Part shown: positions 49,801 to 62,200 of the stretch, in pieces
Position numbering within the stretch: position 1 is the stretch's first letter
Layout of the letters: each line of letters opens with the position of its first letter
Assembly (NCBI GenBank): GCA_009192285.1
Contig: WBVU01000004.1
Coordinates: forward strand, 2,192,001-2,256,000
DNA length: 64,000 bases
Source of the DNA: Morchella semilibera
Lineage: Eukaryota; Ascomycota; Pezizomycetes; Pezizales; Morchellaceae
Reading direction: 5' to 3'
The notes under the pieces: model-generated
Told to the model about the DNA's origin: nothing
Databases searched by the model: none
The model's input: the letters and a program-made list of their open reading frames with translations, nothing else
Position numbers and translations under genes: made by a program

Positions 49801-50297
49801 ACCCTGGGATAGCGGCTCGGTGCGAAAAAATGCAGTTACTCGGATCGGAAACCTTGTACTGGCAGGCTCTTGCTAGGCAGGGGAAGTTGCTTGGCCCGGA
49901 GCACCCTAGAGTGCTATCAATAGTAGGCGCCTTGGCGACTCTATGCTTCAAAGAAGGGCGGTATTCGGAGGCGGAAACCTTGTGCATGTGGGTTCTTACT
50001 GGGCTGGAGAAGCTGCTCCGCCCGGGGCACCCTGAGGTGCTGTCAATAGGAAACATCCTGGCGCGTTCATACTACGGACAAAAGAAATACCCCGAGGCAG
50101 AAAGCCTGTACAAGTGGGCTCTTGCTGAGGGGGAGAAGATGTTCGGCCCGAGGCACCCTAAGCTGCTGTTGCCAATGGTAGAAGCCCTAGAAGATCTATT
50201 CTGCAAACAAGGGCGGCATCTCGAAGGAGGAGCCCTCCGAAAAAAATTCAACACCACATGTTCTCAGCTATATCCCTGGCAAGTACCGCCCTCATGA
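46810..50297 (+). CDS. NLR-type protein: alpha/beta hydrolase (SesB-like) - NB-ARC - TPR
   Basis: Family role: fungal STAND receptors, some controlling heterokaryon incompatibility and cell death. Exons: about 46810-46878, 46938-47175, 47269-47331, 47416-47739, 47806-48019, 48131-48802 and 48853-50297. The hydrolase domain has ELYNPPGIEPIVD, IVFVHGLNPL, TWTHESGTLWPRDLLP, the nucleophile elbow VGHSLGGLVIKQ and FFGTPHRGG. The NB-ARC has P-loop LHGLGGSGKTEIALAYA, NVLIIYDNCGD, GSILVTSRR and LERLPLAIEAAGSH. The winged-helix part holds an acidic DEDEDEDE run. The C-terminus has about five TPRs with GPxHP spacers of 42 residues, one shortened (GPEYPGIAARCEKM). The exact start is unclear: the ATG at 46810 is one base out of frame with ELYNPP, so an upstream exon or a base error is needed. 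Otherwise intact. Confidence 0.85.
49179..49205 (+). repeat. (GAGGAT)n coding microsatellite inside the NLR
   Basis: Four and a half GAGGAT hexamers encode alternating Asp/Glu in the segment between the NB-ARC/winged-helix and TPR parts. Such hexamer tracts can gain or lose units without a frameshift. Confidence 0.8.
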
Positions 50298-51014
50298 GCT
50301 CAAGATCAGTGGTCACTAAAAGCCGGATACCACACTCTGTGCGGATATACCTACACCGGGCGTATATAGCCGACGGCGATTGGAAGACGGGGCTTTTCAG
50401 CCGTGTGGGTTTTTCATATTTTCTCGTCGCTCCTTTTTTAAATTTTGGTATGTCTCAGTTAGTTATCCGTCTGTGTGGGCGGTATATATATATGTGGAAG
50501 GAGATATCCACGGTCATGGGGGCGGTCTTTTCTTTACATTGTATCGGTAGTGGCGCGGTTAATTTGTCTTGTTAATTTCCATTCTGTAGAAATTTCGAAA
50601 ATTAAGTTATACCGATCATTGACACGAGGTTCATCGTCCAACCGCCATTAATTACCTGAATCTGAATAGTAAACAGCAACAGGGGAGGGAGTAATATATA
50701 TATAACCTGTTACTCAAAGCCCGCCTCCTCAACCCCGAAAGTCTCATAATATTATAATACTAAAAAAGCCTAACCCACAAACCCTGAACGATCGATCTGC
50801 AACCGCATGCGCGCTCTATATAACCCCCGAGCCACCGGCCCAGCCTCTAACCGTGACCAAAGAACCAAACCGGCAAACTCTAGGAACGCCGGCTAGCTTG
50901 GCATCTGGGTTGTGTGTTTAAATGGTACGTATACACAAGTTTTGATGCGTTGCCAAGGAGATCGATCTTTCCACAAATGAGGGGCTCATAAACTACAACG
51001 ACACAAATAAAAGT

Positions 51015-51092
51015 ATCGTGGCGTGGCCTAGTGGTAATACACTGGGCTTCGTCATATGACCACGACAGGTTCAAATCCTGGTGGGAGCAGTG
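51015..51092 (+). repeat. tRNA-like sequence with pol III A and B boxes, probably a SINE head
   Basis: TGGCCTAGTGGT (A-box consensus TGGCnnAGTGG) at 51024-51035 and GGTTCAAATCC (B-box) at 51068-51078 are spaced as in a tRNA. The T-arm CAGG/CCTG pairs. The acceptor and anticodon arms do not pair well, so a functional tRNA is unlikely. About 150-200 bp of unrelated sequence follows, as in a tRNA-derived SINE; I did not find a second copy or a clear target duplication. Confidence 0.5.
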
Positions 51093-53531
51093 ATGAGAAA
51101 GCCCAATATGGTAGCGACGCTCTTGAGGGATGAATAATACTTCTTCACATAAGTCTTTTGTTGCCGGCTTTTTTTATCATTTAACCGGAACAGTGGTAGA
51201 CAAATCCTCTCTCCACGGTACGTGGTTGCGGGGCGCAAAAGGATGTAATCTAGTACATAGTAGATAGAAAATGTATTTGGATCATTGGATATCACTCGAA
51301 CACCCGCCAAAAAAAAAAGGCCCAGTACCATTTATTACCCACAGCCACTCTGAAAAGCGTCAATGTGACATGTCGGCCAAGTCATAACCAGACCAAACCG
51401 TGCACCGAGATGTCCAAAACCTCAAGCCACCGGTGGGGGGGGGGCTGGGGTCAATATTGGGTGTGGTTCTATAAGATGCTGGGCCCTCCTTGCTCGCGTG
51501 AGGTTGTAGTTTTGGAAGGGGAGAAGTGTTGGTCTTGGTCAAAGGGTTGTTATATACAATGGCGGAAAATGGGGTGTGATTAGAGCAGTATTAATCCTGA
51601 AGTGATGCGGCTTTTATGATCATTAAGCTTGCTCATTCACCTCGGTTTAATTCGGTATTCATATGAATGCTATAATTGTAAACAAAGGTTATTTCATGGA
51701 AATACGTTATCCTAAAAGAACGGCATGCTCAAAAAAGCCGTAACATACTGTACTAATACTATTAGCCAACTGGTCACATAATTGAGTTTCTGTGACCGCG
51801 CTAGTACAAGGTCCATGTAGGGACGGGACTAGGCCGGACCTCCCGTCTACTTCTATACTTCCAAGGATACCCCCCTTATTCCCATCCTTCCAGCAGATAG
51901 CACTGGAATCAATACTATCGATGGAGTAATTCTATCTTTAAGTCCATCCCAACATACACATATTCAAGAGAAATCTTCAGAACACCTACTACATGTATTG
52001 GTTTTTGATTATATATCGGAGACTTACTAGTTTTGAGACCCCTACTATAGTTTTGAAATATTTGGTATTTCAAAGGCGTCCCAGTACAGCTTTTTCTGAA
52101 ATCCCGCTTTTTTCCAAAATGACCCTTTTTGAAAAACACCAGCTCTCTACCATATATCCAAAACAGCGCTTCTATTAAGAAGTATTTTTTTGCAAAGTCA
52201 GCTACTTTATTATTATGGTATCACTACAGTATTTTTCACCGCATAATATTTGTACCGCTTGGATCACACCTCGATTTCCCGTATTGTAGTGATTGGGGTG
52301 CCAACGTATATATATGTATGTATGCCGTCTCCCTTGACACCCGATCCTTTGGCTACTGGACTGCCAGACCTGGGGCAGCTATAGATGGGTCCAATTGAAA
52401 CCTCTCGTGATGACTGACTATTCTATTTAGAATATATGAGTTTGAGGAATGGCTCGTGTGGTTGTACCCCACCAAGCGGCGGGGAGAGGAGGGTTTCCAG
52501 TTCCGGGGCGGCGGTGTGTTTAATTTGATTGAGAGATATGGGCGGGTTTGAGGCTAGGGCTTAGGGTGCATGTCTAAGGATGGGCTAAGTCGGCGCTGTC
52601 CATATATATACCCAAACGATACACTCCGGACCTAGCTAGAACATCTATACTACAATTGAGCAGAATATACACTGTCACCTCCCCCACGCACCCAACTGCC
52701 CCGGGGACCCCTCGAGCCCTTGGCGTCTCAATGCAGGTTTCCCCTTCTTGTGTTTGATAAGAGGATCGGGGTGCGAGATACGCCCCTGGGTTCAACTCGT
52801 AGTCGTCTGTTACCACTGCATGGACTACGCACCAGTTCTGTGTTTACGCAGATGCGTGTATCGATAACTGCGTTGACATCCATTCGACGATATATAGGGC
52901 ATCCTGTGTAGACACAAAGAACACTCACGTGTTGGGACATTCCCCTGGCTGGCCTGACATGACGACCCAACGGGGGTGCCTGTACTTATAGCCGGCGGGG
53001 AGGGTGGGGTGACGGTGCTTGAAAGGGCGGTTCTGAGATACGCCAAGGGCATGCTGTGTTCTAGAAGTAGAGGCCGCAAAGCTCAGGATAGGTAGAGTAC
53101 GGGGTTGTATATACACTTCACGGCACCGGCCGGTTAGTCCAGGAGGGTACTTCGATATCTATCTAAACTAACGCCGACATAACCAATAGTCAAGTACCTG
53201 CATCGGCGAGTCAAGTCATGGAGAGAGAGAATAGCCAATTGTCTCGTGCCCAGGTGCTGTTACTTTACATGTGATCAATTATATATATTGCTGCTACATA
53301 GTTAATATACCCGGCTGTATCTCTACCTGGGCTGGATCTATGCATGGAGTGATTTCTCATGTCCACACCACAACGTCTCCCCGGATCCGGAACAACCATC
53401 GATACGTCCCATGTTTTAGGTTATTACCAGTGGATGGATGGATGCAGCAAGAAGGTTAATACCCCCCGCCCCCCCCGCGCCACATGGAATTCTACCGTCA
53501 AATCAATCGCAAACACTCTGTCGCACGCGGT

Positions 53532-53579
53532 GTAACTTGTGTATCCCACCCCATCGTAACTTGTGTGCTCCATCCCATC
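53532..53579. repeat. 24 bp tandem duplication
   Basis: GTAACTTGTGTATCCCACCC+CATC is repeated directly as GTAACTTGTGTGCTCCATCC+CATC, with three differences. Intergenic. Confidence 0.75.
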
Positions 53580-54883
53580 TCGACCGAACCGGGAAGCCGT
53601 GTATTCCCCGAGCCGATCGCGGAGTAGCGAGTGCCTACTGCAACCCCCACCAGACAAGCTCTCCAAACACAATAGTAATCCCCGTACAGTCAGCTGGCCT
53701 GCCCTATGTCGTTATACGGTGCAAATTTAGCCCCGTATTCGATATCCTGGTCCTTCCATCCCGCCTATTTGGGCTTGCCTGGTCGTACAGACAGCTTCGA
53801 GCCCTCGTTTGAGGTTTCTTCTTCTCGTATCTCATCTCGGGTTCGTGCGGCCTGTATGTTGAAATAAGGGACCATCTATCCGCAGCCCGGTATGTGCAGT
53901 ACTCCGTCCACACACGATTGGCCGATGCAAGTACTTACAAACCACAGCAGAGACATTCATTCTATTGCATGCGAGGAACTCCCGCCGCTGTCAGACCTGC
54001 TGCTAAGAATAGCGCCCGTCCGTTGCTTTGTTTTCCGGGCCGTCAACCAACGCTCCACAACGTGCAAAGATCAACAAAGTGCATGTCGTAAGCATCATCA
54101 TCTTCACGGAAATAATCATCTTTGCACTTTGTTTTTGATCATCCTCTCCTCCTTTCAATCATCATCATCCATCATCTCCTCTTCTCTCCCTCTCTCGCAC
54201 TCACACACTCACACATGTCCTTCTGCCCCCCGCCAACAAACGTCCCTCTACAGCGCCAGCGCTGTTGCAATTGATACGGATCGCCCGTTTCATCGCCTGG
54301 TCGATCCCATCCGTTTGTTACCGTCCCAGCCAAGTATTATTATACATCATATAAATATATTTATATATACATACAATATAATTTACATACAGAGTATTTA
54401 TTCAGAGGCCGGCCGGCCATTTCTCCCCCTCGGTCGTACTCTATCCCCATCGTCGTCGGCTATCTACGTTATCTCACCTTCTTTTCCTCCCCCCCCCCCC
54501 ATCCGGGAACCAGTTTATTGCGTTCCGCCAGCTCGGTAAGACAGCGTCTCACAAGCCCAGCTTGGCCGCGCCCGGATCTGCGCAACCGACGGAGTTGCGG
54601 GGCGGAGAGACGACAGAGCGAGCAGGAAAACTGAAAGCAGCTCGAATAAACGAAAACGAGGGCACATCGAACCACAGCCCGTCAAAAAGAAAATATTTTT
54701 GCAGGGGGAGGGGGTGTAATAAGCTTATTTTTTCTTTCTGGTCAATTCCTGTAAGGGGTGGTGGGGGTGTGCAAGAGTAAGAGTCTAGCTCTACCGAATT
54801 CGGATTCCCTCTTGGGAATTATTACAGCTTTTGATAGAAAAAGGGAATACGGAATAGATAACCCTAGAGCTTATATATTATAA

Positions 54884-54965
54884 TCCCAACAACCTTTTTT
54901 TACCTTTTTTACCTTTTTACCTTTCTTTCTTTTCTTTTTCTTTCTTCTTTCTTCTTTCTCCCTTT
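54884..54965 (+). promoter_or_regulatory. Pyrimidine-rich promoter/leader tract before DUF3431 gene
   Basis: Repeats of CTTTTTTACC type pass into TTTCTTTC/TTCTTTC for about 80 bp, ending about 55 bp before the start codon. CT tracts just upstream of the start are typical of filamentous-fungal promoters. The regulatory role is inference. Confidence 0.45.
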
Positions 54966-55021
54966 CCTTCCAAATATATAAGAGGGCGCCCCCCATCCCG
55001 GGAGCTCCTCTTCTCTCACGA

Positions 55022-56287
55022 ATGGTGACAGTCCAGATGGGTACACTTTCACAGACCCGCTCGTTGCTCTTCAGCTGCCTTCTCACGGCGCTAGTAGTCT
55101 ACACGCTCTCCACGCGGTTCAGCACGCCGCGCCGGAGTGGCTTCATCCCCGCAACCGGCTACAACCCCGAGCAGGGGCGGCCCTACGGCGGGGACGAGGA
55201 GGTCATCCCGCACGGAATCTCCGTGTTCAAGCCGGATGGATACAAGAAGCACCTGGTGCTGCCGAGAATGTCGAATGAGGATGTGTCGTGGCTCACATAT
55301 CTTCCGCCAGAGCTAATGATCACGCCGAAGCCATATATTGTGGATGCCGACCTGAACAACCCCCCTGTGGGGGCCAAGACGACGCCGATAAATAAGGTAT
55401 GTATCATATCAATGTTGAAATTAACAGCGCCCTTTAGCAAAATTCTGATATCATTGCAGGGACATGAGGTGCTAGTATACCTAACCTACATAATCGAGCA
55501 CTACGACCACGCCCTCCCTGACATAGTAATCTTCGTCCATGCCCACTCGGCCACTTGGCATAACAACGACCTCCAGCTCGCCTCAACCCCCGTAATGCTC
55601 CTCGAAATGAACTACCTGCGTGTGATCCGCCACGGCTACGTCAACCTCCGCTGCCACTGGCAGCCCGGCTGCCCGGCCTGGATCCACACCAACACAACCT
55701 CCACCGACATCAACAAGCCCGAGGAGGCCGTCTTCCGCCAGGGCTTCCAGGAGCTCTTCCCCGGCGAGCCCATCCCCCCCGTCTTCTCCACGCCGTGCTG
55801 CGCGCAGTTCGCCGTGACCGCCGCAGTGATACGCACGCACCCCAAGGAGCGCTACGAGCAGTGGCGCCAGTGGATCATCGACACGGAGCTCGAGGACAGC
55901 GTCTCGGGCCGCATCTGGGAGTACCTGTGGCAGTTTGTGTTTTCGGGCCCGGGCCGCGACGGGTCGCTGGAGGAGCGCGCCACCAGCTGCCCCCGGGAGC
56001 ATGTCTGCTACTGCGACGGGTACGGCTACTGCTTTGGCGGCCAGGACGAGTACGAGATGTTTATGGGCCAGCGGCACAAGGCGAACGACCTGAGGGCGCG
56101 GCTCAAGCTCGCGGAGGAGGACACGCAGGCGCTCGTCGACGACTGGAGGAGGGAGGGCATGGATAGGGTGCGGGCCGAGATCAAGGAGATTGACGACTGG
56201 TGCGAGGCGGAGGCGGTCAGGGCTAGGATCAGGGGGCGGGATCCGAGGATGAGGAAGATGGAGCTGGGCCGTGAGTTTTCGGGATAG
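55022..56287 (+). CDS. DUF3431 family protein, single membrane anchor
   Basis: Exons 55022-55396 and 55460-56287 (about 400 residues). The N-terminus has one membrane segment (LLFSCLLTALVVYTLSTRF), suggesting a type II Golgi/secretory membrane protein. Then come DVSWLTYLPPELMITPKPYI and YLTYIIEHYDHALPDIVIFV with HAHSATWHNND. The end of the domain is PCCAQFAVTAAVIRTHPKER, EYLWQFVFSG and CPREHVCYCDGYGYCFGG. This set is the signature of the fungal DUF3431 domain, often compared with glycosyltransferases; no reaction is established. The C-terminal 70 residues are charged and helical. The intron (GTATGT..TTGCAG) is in phase 0. Exons are GC-rich in sharp contrast to the flanks. ATG 55037 is an alternative start. 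Confidence 0.85.
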   Translation: MVTVQMGTLSQTRSLLFSCLLTALVVYTLSTRFSTPRRSGFIPATGYNPEQGRPYGGDEEVIPHGISVFKPDGYKKHLVLPRMSNEDVSWLTYLPPELMITPKPYIVDADLNNPPVGAKTTPINKVCIISMLKLTAPFSKILISLQGHEVLVYLTYIIEHYDHALPDIVIFVHAHSATWHNNDLQLASTPVMLLEMNYLRVIRHGYVNLRCHWQPGCPAWIHTNTTSTDINKPEEAVFRQGFQELFPGEPIPPVFSTPCCAQFAVTAAVIRTHPKERYEQWRQWIIDTELEDSVSGRIWEYLWQFVFSGPGRDGSLEERATSCPREHVCYCDGYGYCFGGQDEYEMFMGQRHKANDLRARLKLAEEDTQALVDDWRREGMDRVRAEIKEIDDWCEAEAVRARIRGRDPRMRKMELGREFSG

Positions 56288-59200
56288 CTGGGGTAAAATT
56301 TGTTTAACTACATGGTGTTTTTGTTTCGTTTTGGGGTTTTCTTTTTTGGCGTGGTTGTAGATGGATTTATTTTTTACTTTGTAATGCATATGGTGTTGTA
56401 TTGATTAATGAGAAGAATACTCCTCATGAAACGACCGGTGTTGTGTAGATAAAGGCAACATCTAGAATCTAGGGTTCCGAGTCGATATATAGGCCCCATG
56501 CATGAAGTATCAATCGGTTGAATCAAATCAAAACCCAAACCGCGTGACTGACAGACGCTGAGACACGAGTGACAACCCATGACTACGAAGTAGAACACGC
56601 CAAGGTCAAGCCCACCACTACCAGAGAGAAACAGCCAAGCCTAGTTTACTTTTTGGCAGTTCCTGCATGCGTGGCCACTCGAACCTCAGGATTGGGGGAG
56701 CTCCGTGTTATTGGCCGCTGCCACAACAAATAGCTGCAGCTAGCTAGCTAGCTAGTAGGGTAGGGTATGCAGGAAAATTCTCCTGGTTCTACGCTAGAAG
56801 GGTGTACACTAGGGCGGTGCACGTGGCTGGCTGGCGTGCAGCGGTAGAGTAGAACAGAGTTGGGTTGAGGAGAGGCGGGGTGCACGTGGATGCGGACGGG
56901 GGGTGGGGGGTGGGGGGTGGGGGTATATATTGGAGCTGGAAGGCTTGTATCTGCGGGAAGGGAGGGGGGGGGGGTATAGTTGGTTGTTGAAGCTTTGTCT
57001 CCTAGCTTTAGAGACGGAGACGTAGACGTACGTGAGGTTAAGGGGAATGGTTTGGTGGCATGTGTGTGCAATTGATAGCGAGTAGCAATATCTGTATTGG
57101 CGGTTGTTGGTGGATATATGTCGTGGATCTACTTTTTGGGTAGGGAGGTTTTAGTTTGTAGGAGTATAGTAGAAACATCATATAACATTGGCCGAGGTTC
57201 TTAAGGGGAATCGGGCAAGCTTGGATTTATCACGGGGTAATGGATAGCCTTTCTAGATAGTGTGTCTGTTGGTGCCCTCTGTTTTTCATACATGTACCTC
57301 CCCCATGTGTGGTTTTGCTACAGAAGCTATAGCTAGAACATTTTATAGAGCTAGTACATGTAGTAACTACTCGACTCGGGGATTGAAATCGGGCTATGCT
57401 TGTATGTAGATACATGTATACTCCACTTGATATTCTTCAAAAAAGAAATGCCCTATGCATGTTACATAGACAGAGTGCGAATACCGTCAATACTATACTA
57501 TACTAACTTATATACTCGGGACTAGAGGGCTGTGGCGAACAACACCAAGGTGTAAATGACACTTCCGTCATCTTTCAGCTACAGACTTGTGTCGTGTGTC
57601 TTTTGCCAGGCTAGATCTAACACACCAGGGCTGAAGCCCTACTGACTCAAATACCAAGTTACCGCGTAAACTACAGTACCGCTACATACAAGCCACACCG
57701 AGCGTAGCTGAAAGCAGTGCTAGCTAGCTGGCAGTACCGGTACCCGCCGCGCATCGCTCCGGTTGATGGCATGCTCCCAAGTATGTACATACACGGAGCC
57801 GGCTGTAAGGCTGAACATGGCCGTGCAGCTAGTCGGGGACTCCGTAAAGAGTAATGGGAGGTTGTCTTAGATCCTATTTCTCACGCTTAAATTGTCGTGC
57901 GCAATGTGTTACACAAGCCCTCTTGACGGTTCGATTTGGGGGTGCTGGCCGGCATGTGGGGAGCCATGTAACTATGGGTGATCGAGACAACCGGCCGGCG
58001 TTGTCGTCCTAGTTCAGCTTTGGAGGTGTATGCGTGTCTGCTCAATACTCCATGTGATCCGAGTATACTGGTAGGCCTCCCATCGGTCAAAAGGGGGGGG
58101 AGGGGGGTGTTGAGAGGATTTGCGCCGGTTGGGCCAATCCGAGTGATAAATCATGATCAAACTGGGAAAAAACACATACATGTATTTATACGCCATACAC
58201 ACTGATCGCAGAAAGATCGAGATCTTTCCCGCCACAGAAAAGAAAAGAAAAGAAAAAAAATTTGAACAATTTCAGAATCTACCGTGGCACGACTCCATGG
58301 AGCTGGGCCCATTGCGTCAAAGCGAATTTATTGGCAGCATGCGCCAGTGGTTGATCAAAGGGTGTGTGTGTAGGGCTGAGGTTTCAATCTTCTTTAGAAC
58401 TTGGATGTCGCTAATTATATCTTTATTCAGCTTGTAGGTACAGATGGAAAAAAAAAAGCAAAAAGCAAAGGTAACATAACATACCTCCCACCACTGTACC
58501 TACTCTCGGAACATCGGGGTCAGCATTTTATTTTTTTCGAGCGGGGTACGCATCCTATCTTCGAAAAAAAAATATCAACACTCCACTGTGGAGCCGAATG
58601 TACCGCCTACAAAGAGGTGGCTTCCTCTTTTTTTTCTTTTCTTTTCTTTTTCCACACCCCGAATCTAGTTGGCCTCAACAAGGGCGCTTACCACCTGTCA
58701 AAATATGCGTCTAGACATCCTCAATACGACCCATGTATGGGCGTTCCCCACGAGTACGTGGCTTTGGTTGTGACCAAATTTGATCTAGTCCAGATTGACA
58801 TTCCTCGAAGTGGACTGTGCAACTGCTGGGATGGGCACCCAACATGGTGGTTACTTTACCAGTTCGGTTATTTGGGATGCGCCAGAAATCGAATGAAAGG
58901 TAACGGCAAAATATGTCTCAGGCTGTTTGGCTCAATGCGGCCAGCACATGCTCCAACGTTTCAAGTCCGGGCCCCACTTAGTAGAGATCGCCCATCACCA
59001 TTCGACCCAACGTCCTGTAAAGCTGCATGTTCTAGTTGAGAAAAAACGAAAAAACGGAAAGAAAAAAAAAACATCACTGTCGATCCTACATAACACACTT
59101 ATGTCTATAACATTGATCAATTGAAAGCTTATTTTATGGGTCTGACCGTGACTTGAGGGGTGAGTGTGTAAAGCCAATCAATGTATATATATATATATGG

Positions 59201-62200
59201 GAGATCTATAGCGGCGTTTTCCCATGAAAGAGCTCCTCCGGGGCTAACAACGGCCCTCTAGGCCTTCTCCATACGCTCAGATGATATTCTAGTAACATTA
59301 GATACACCCCCGATCGTCTCGCACCACTCGAGGACGGCTCTTGTGTGATATATATCTAAAGGACAGGTGCCTAGATAGTTTCTATCAACATTGAGGGTAT
59401 CCTTCTGGATTACGAGGTTGGTGGCTTTCGTTCAACAGTTACAAAACCGCCAATTGTGATCAATCCATGGGATAAGAAGTATGTGAGTTCATGTCTACTC
59501 CTGCCGAGGCTCTATATGTGCACAGTTAACCGTCAGTCTAACCAAGATCTTAAGAAAAACCTTCTTTTCACAATGATTACCCCCATACATGGTCTCGTGA
59601 TCCGGAAACGTTTCAGAATAGCGAGTAGCCTAATCTGGGGCTTTTTCGGCGATTAGGCAGTGGTATGTAGACCCATGATTCATAGTTTCAAAAGCTACTC
59701 TCAAGAGAGAATCCGGACCCGTAGATTGAGCTCTGCTAGAAACAACTCACGGATTAAGGCAGAAGGGGTCACGATAGATGGTATCAATCTTCTGGCCATA
59801 AACAGACTAGACTCTGATCGCTAATGGCTTAAACACCTGATGATAGAGTTGTAGGCCAGACCGGGTGTTCTCTGCCGTGTAGAAATCCTGGCCATGGGGT
59901 TACGTATACGTAATTGTGGACGATTAGACATTGAAACTAGCACTGATAGGCGGTAAATAATAGAGCGTTTTGCCTATCTTTGGGCTTGTTAGTTAAAAAC
60001 GTATGTAAGGACATATTTACAATTAGGAGAACTTAGCTTAAGAAGTGGCGATGTTCGATTCGCAGAATATTCCATCATCAATTACCTGTAGCGCAAGGCG
60101 GACTTGGATGCAAGAAAGTTTTTAGGAGCTGGATAGACCGGGGTAACATGTATATGTATACGCCTAGAGCCAGATCCGTTTTTGAACCGCTACATACATG
60201 CATATCGAGCTAGGAAATAACCCCAATTACTAACTTCTAACATCTCTCAACCGTTATTTTGTGGCTTGAAAAAATGCCCACTTCCAGCCAGCCACAAGCC
60301 AGGGATGGCGCATACCACAAGTCGTGTATGTAGTCAGATAACACTAAACCTGGCCCTTTATCACTGCTCGAGTTTTTTTCTATGGACGTTTAGCACTTAA
60401 TTGGTTAGGTGGAAGGGCTGGAGCTGAGGTTAACTACTCGTTGTGGGCCCGCATAAGCTGAGATATATGCTAAATTGGAATTGAGGGGTCTTGTTAGAGC
60501 CCTCTTATTGTACACTCCAAAGTGGGTACACCTTGTGTGCACATCACACAGCCTGGCTCAATACCCGGCTCTGGCAGTCTGTGTCAATGATCCAACACTG
60601 GGGCAGCTATCCCCGCCGAACCAGTCCTCGGCTAGCTACATGTAAGAGATTTTCGGCCTTCTACTCGTTGTGGGCACAGATCAGTCAATCGTGTCGTGTA
60701 TGCTTGCACAAGAGTCCATGCGCTTCCATTTTCAGCAAAGCTGAATAAAATCATGGCTATCTCCGGCTTACTAGTGTCCTCTCCATTGATTGGTCAAAAA
60801 GTGTTATGGATCTGCGCATAAAATCTCCTTTCGGAGTAGATTTGATATAGCGCTGGCTAGTTAACTAACCTTTCGAGTTTTGCGACCTACTTTATCAGCA
60901 TTACCTGGATCCACGGGGCCCTCGCTCGTATGATATGTGCAGATCCTGTGATTCATGATCGTAGAAGCTTGTTGGTGCTGAGAAAATTGGTGGTTAGCGT
61001 GATCTTATAGGAGGGTGTATACGTACCTGTTTTGGGGGGGTCTTGTAAGATCTGGACGTATGATATTGAGGATATCGATACAATCAGAAAGTTCATATTT
61101 ATATTGGGGTTATAGGTTAGGAAGTTATTTGAGATTGGAAACGGAAATTGAGTGATATTGGGGTCCAGTTAGAGCATGCGCATCAACGACATCTGCTTAG
61201 GTATTCCTGTCATCATCACGATCTGTACCTGGATTTTAATGTTTGCATACGCCATTAAACAATACCTCCATATGCGGCCTCCCTGTAGCATCTCTCAATT
61301 ATTTCTATGCAAACTAGGGCCTTAGTTTTAACGTTATATGTCTATGAGCGAACAGGATCCCAAGAATGTAAACCCTAAAAGGAGTTGAATTAAAGCTTAA
61401 ACTGTGTCCTATCCTTCCGACGTAAGTGTCTTAGAATTAAAGTAGTAAGGCCAAGAGCTTTTTTGAAACCCCTCATGCCTTGGGATTTCCACATAACCAC
61501 CCCTCTGTATCTGATCCGATATTGATCCCATATGCTTCACCGTTTTGATTTAATCTACTAGCACGTATGCTACGGTAGGTTTGTTTGGATACCTAGATAG
61601 GACTGCTTAAAATATTGACCAGTATAATTATATTCGAGCGCTCAGCACACGGTGATAAATTCTTGGGCCAGTCATTGTGAAAGACGGCCCCTGAGAGTCT
61701 CGAGGTTTTAAACACATGTTATTTGGGAGCTTCGTGTTTTGTTCCGATGTCAAACAGTTTTGGCTAGTTTGACTGTACTAGTATGAAACCCTACCAAGAG
61801 TTCTAGGAGATAAAAGACTCCGCCTTCGATGATTCAAGCTTTTTGAGAAGCATAGAAGTATCGTGTTAGCGTGAACGTGGGAGAAGTTCCGGCTGAGAAA
61901 GGGAGGACATCACCTATCATCATACCGATAACTACATGTAAGCGTAATCATTGTACATAAAACGGCTCTTGGCTCCTACCGCTGCTTGGGATGTGGAGGC
62001 TGAGGGAGGATGCGGAGCTATCGAGAGGACCGTATTGGGTTCATAGTGTAGGGGCAATGACCACGCTATTCAATGGTACTGATATTTACCTCAATGGAAT
62101 ATCTGCAGAGTTAGTGGTGTTTTGACTGGTGGAAGATGGTTATCTGCAATTAGGATATAGAGATACATTTCTGAAATTGTAGTTCTGAATGGAGGTGCAG

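Larger units (their letters stand above)
50298..55021. other. Gene-poor region between NLR and DUF3431 gene
   Basis: No credible protein gene. The longest open frame (53892-54539) is Ser/His/Ile-rich low-complexity sequence without a domain and lies in pyrimidine-rich DNA. The region holds the tRNA-like sequence at 51015-51092 and the 24 bp tandem duplication at 53532-53579. Confidence 0.55.

Noticed and set aside
51015-51092. Functional tRNA gene
   Set aside because: A and B boxes fit, but the acceptor and anticodon arms do not pair, so it is listed as tRNA-like.
53892-54539. 215-codon open frame
   Set aside because: Low-complexity Ser/His/Ile sequence in pyrimidine-rich DNA with no domain; more likely leader or spacer.
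1-56287. A functional gene cluster
   Set aside because: The neighbours belong to unrelated pathways and lie at wide spacing in mixed orientations; no shared metabolic or secretory theme is visible.
55583-56389. 268-codon antisense open frame
   Set aside because: Shadow of the GC-rich DUF3431 exon, where stop codons are rare on both strands.
58401-59039. 212-codon open frame
   Set aside because: Crosses several A and T homopolymer runs, shows no domain or coding bias, and lies in gene-poor DNA.
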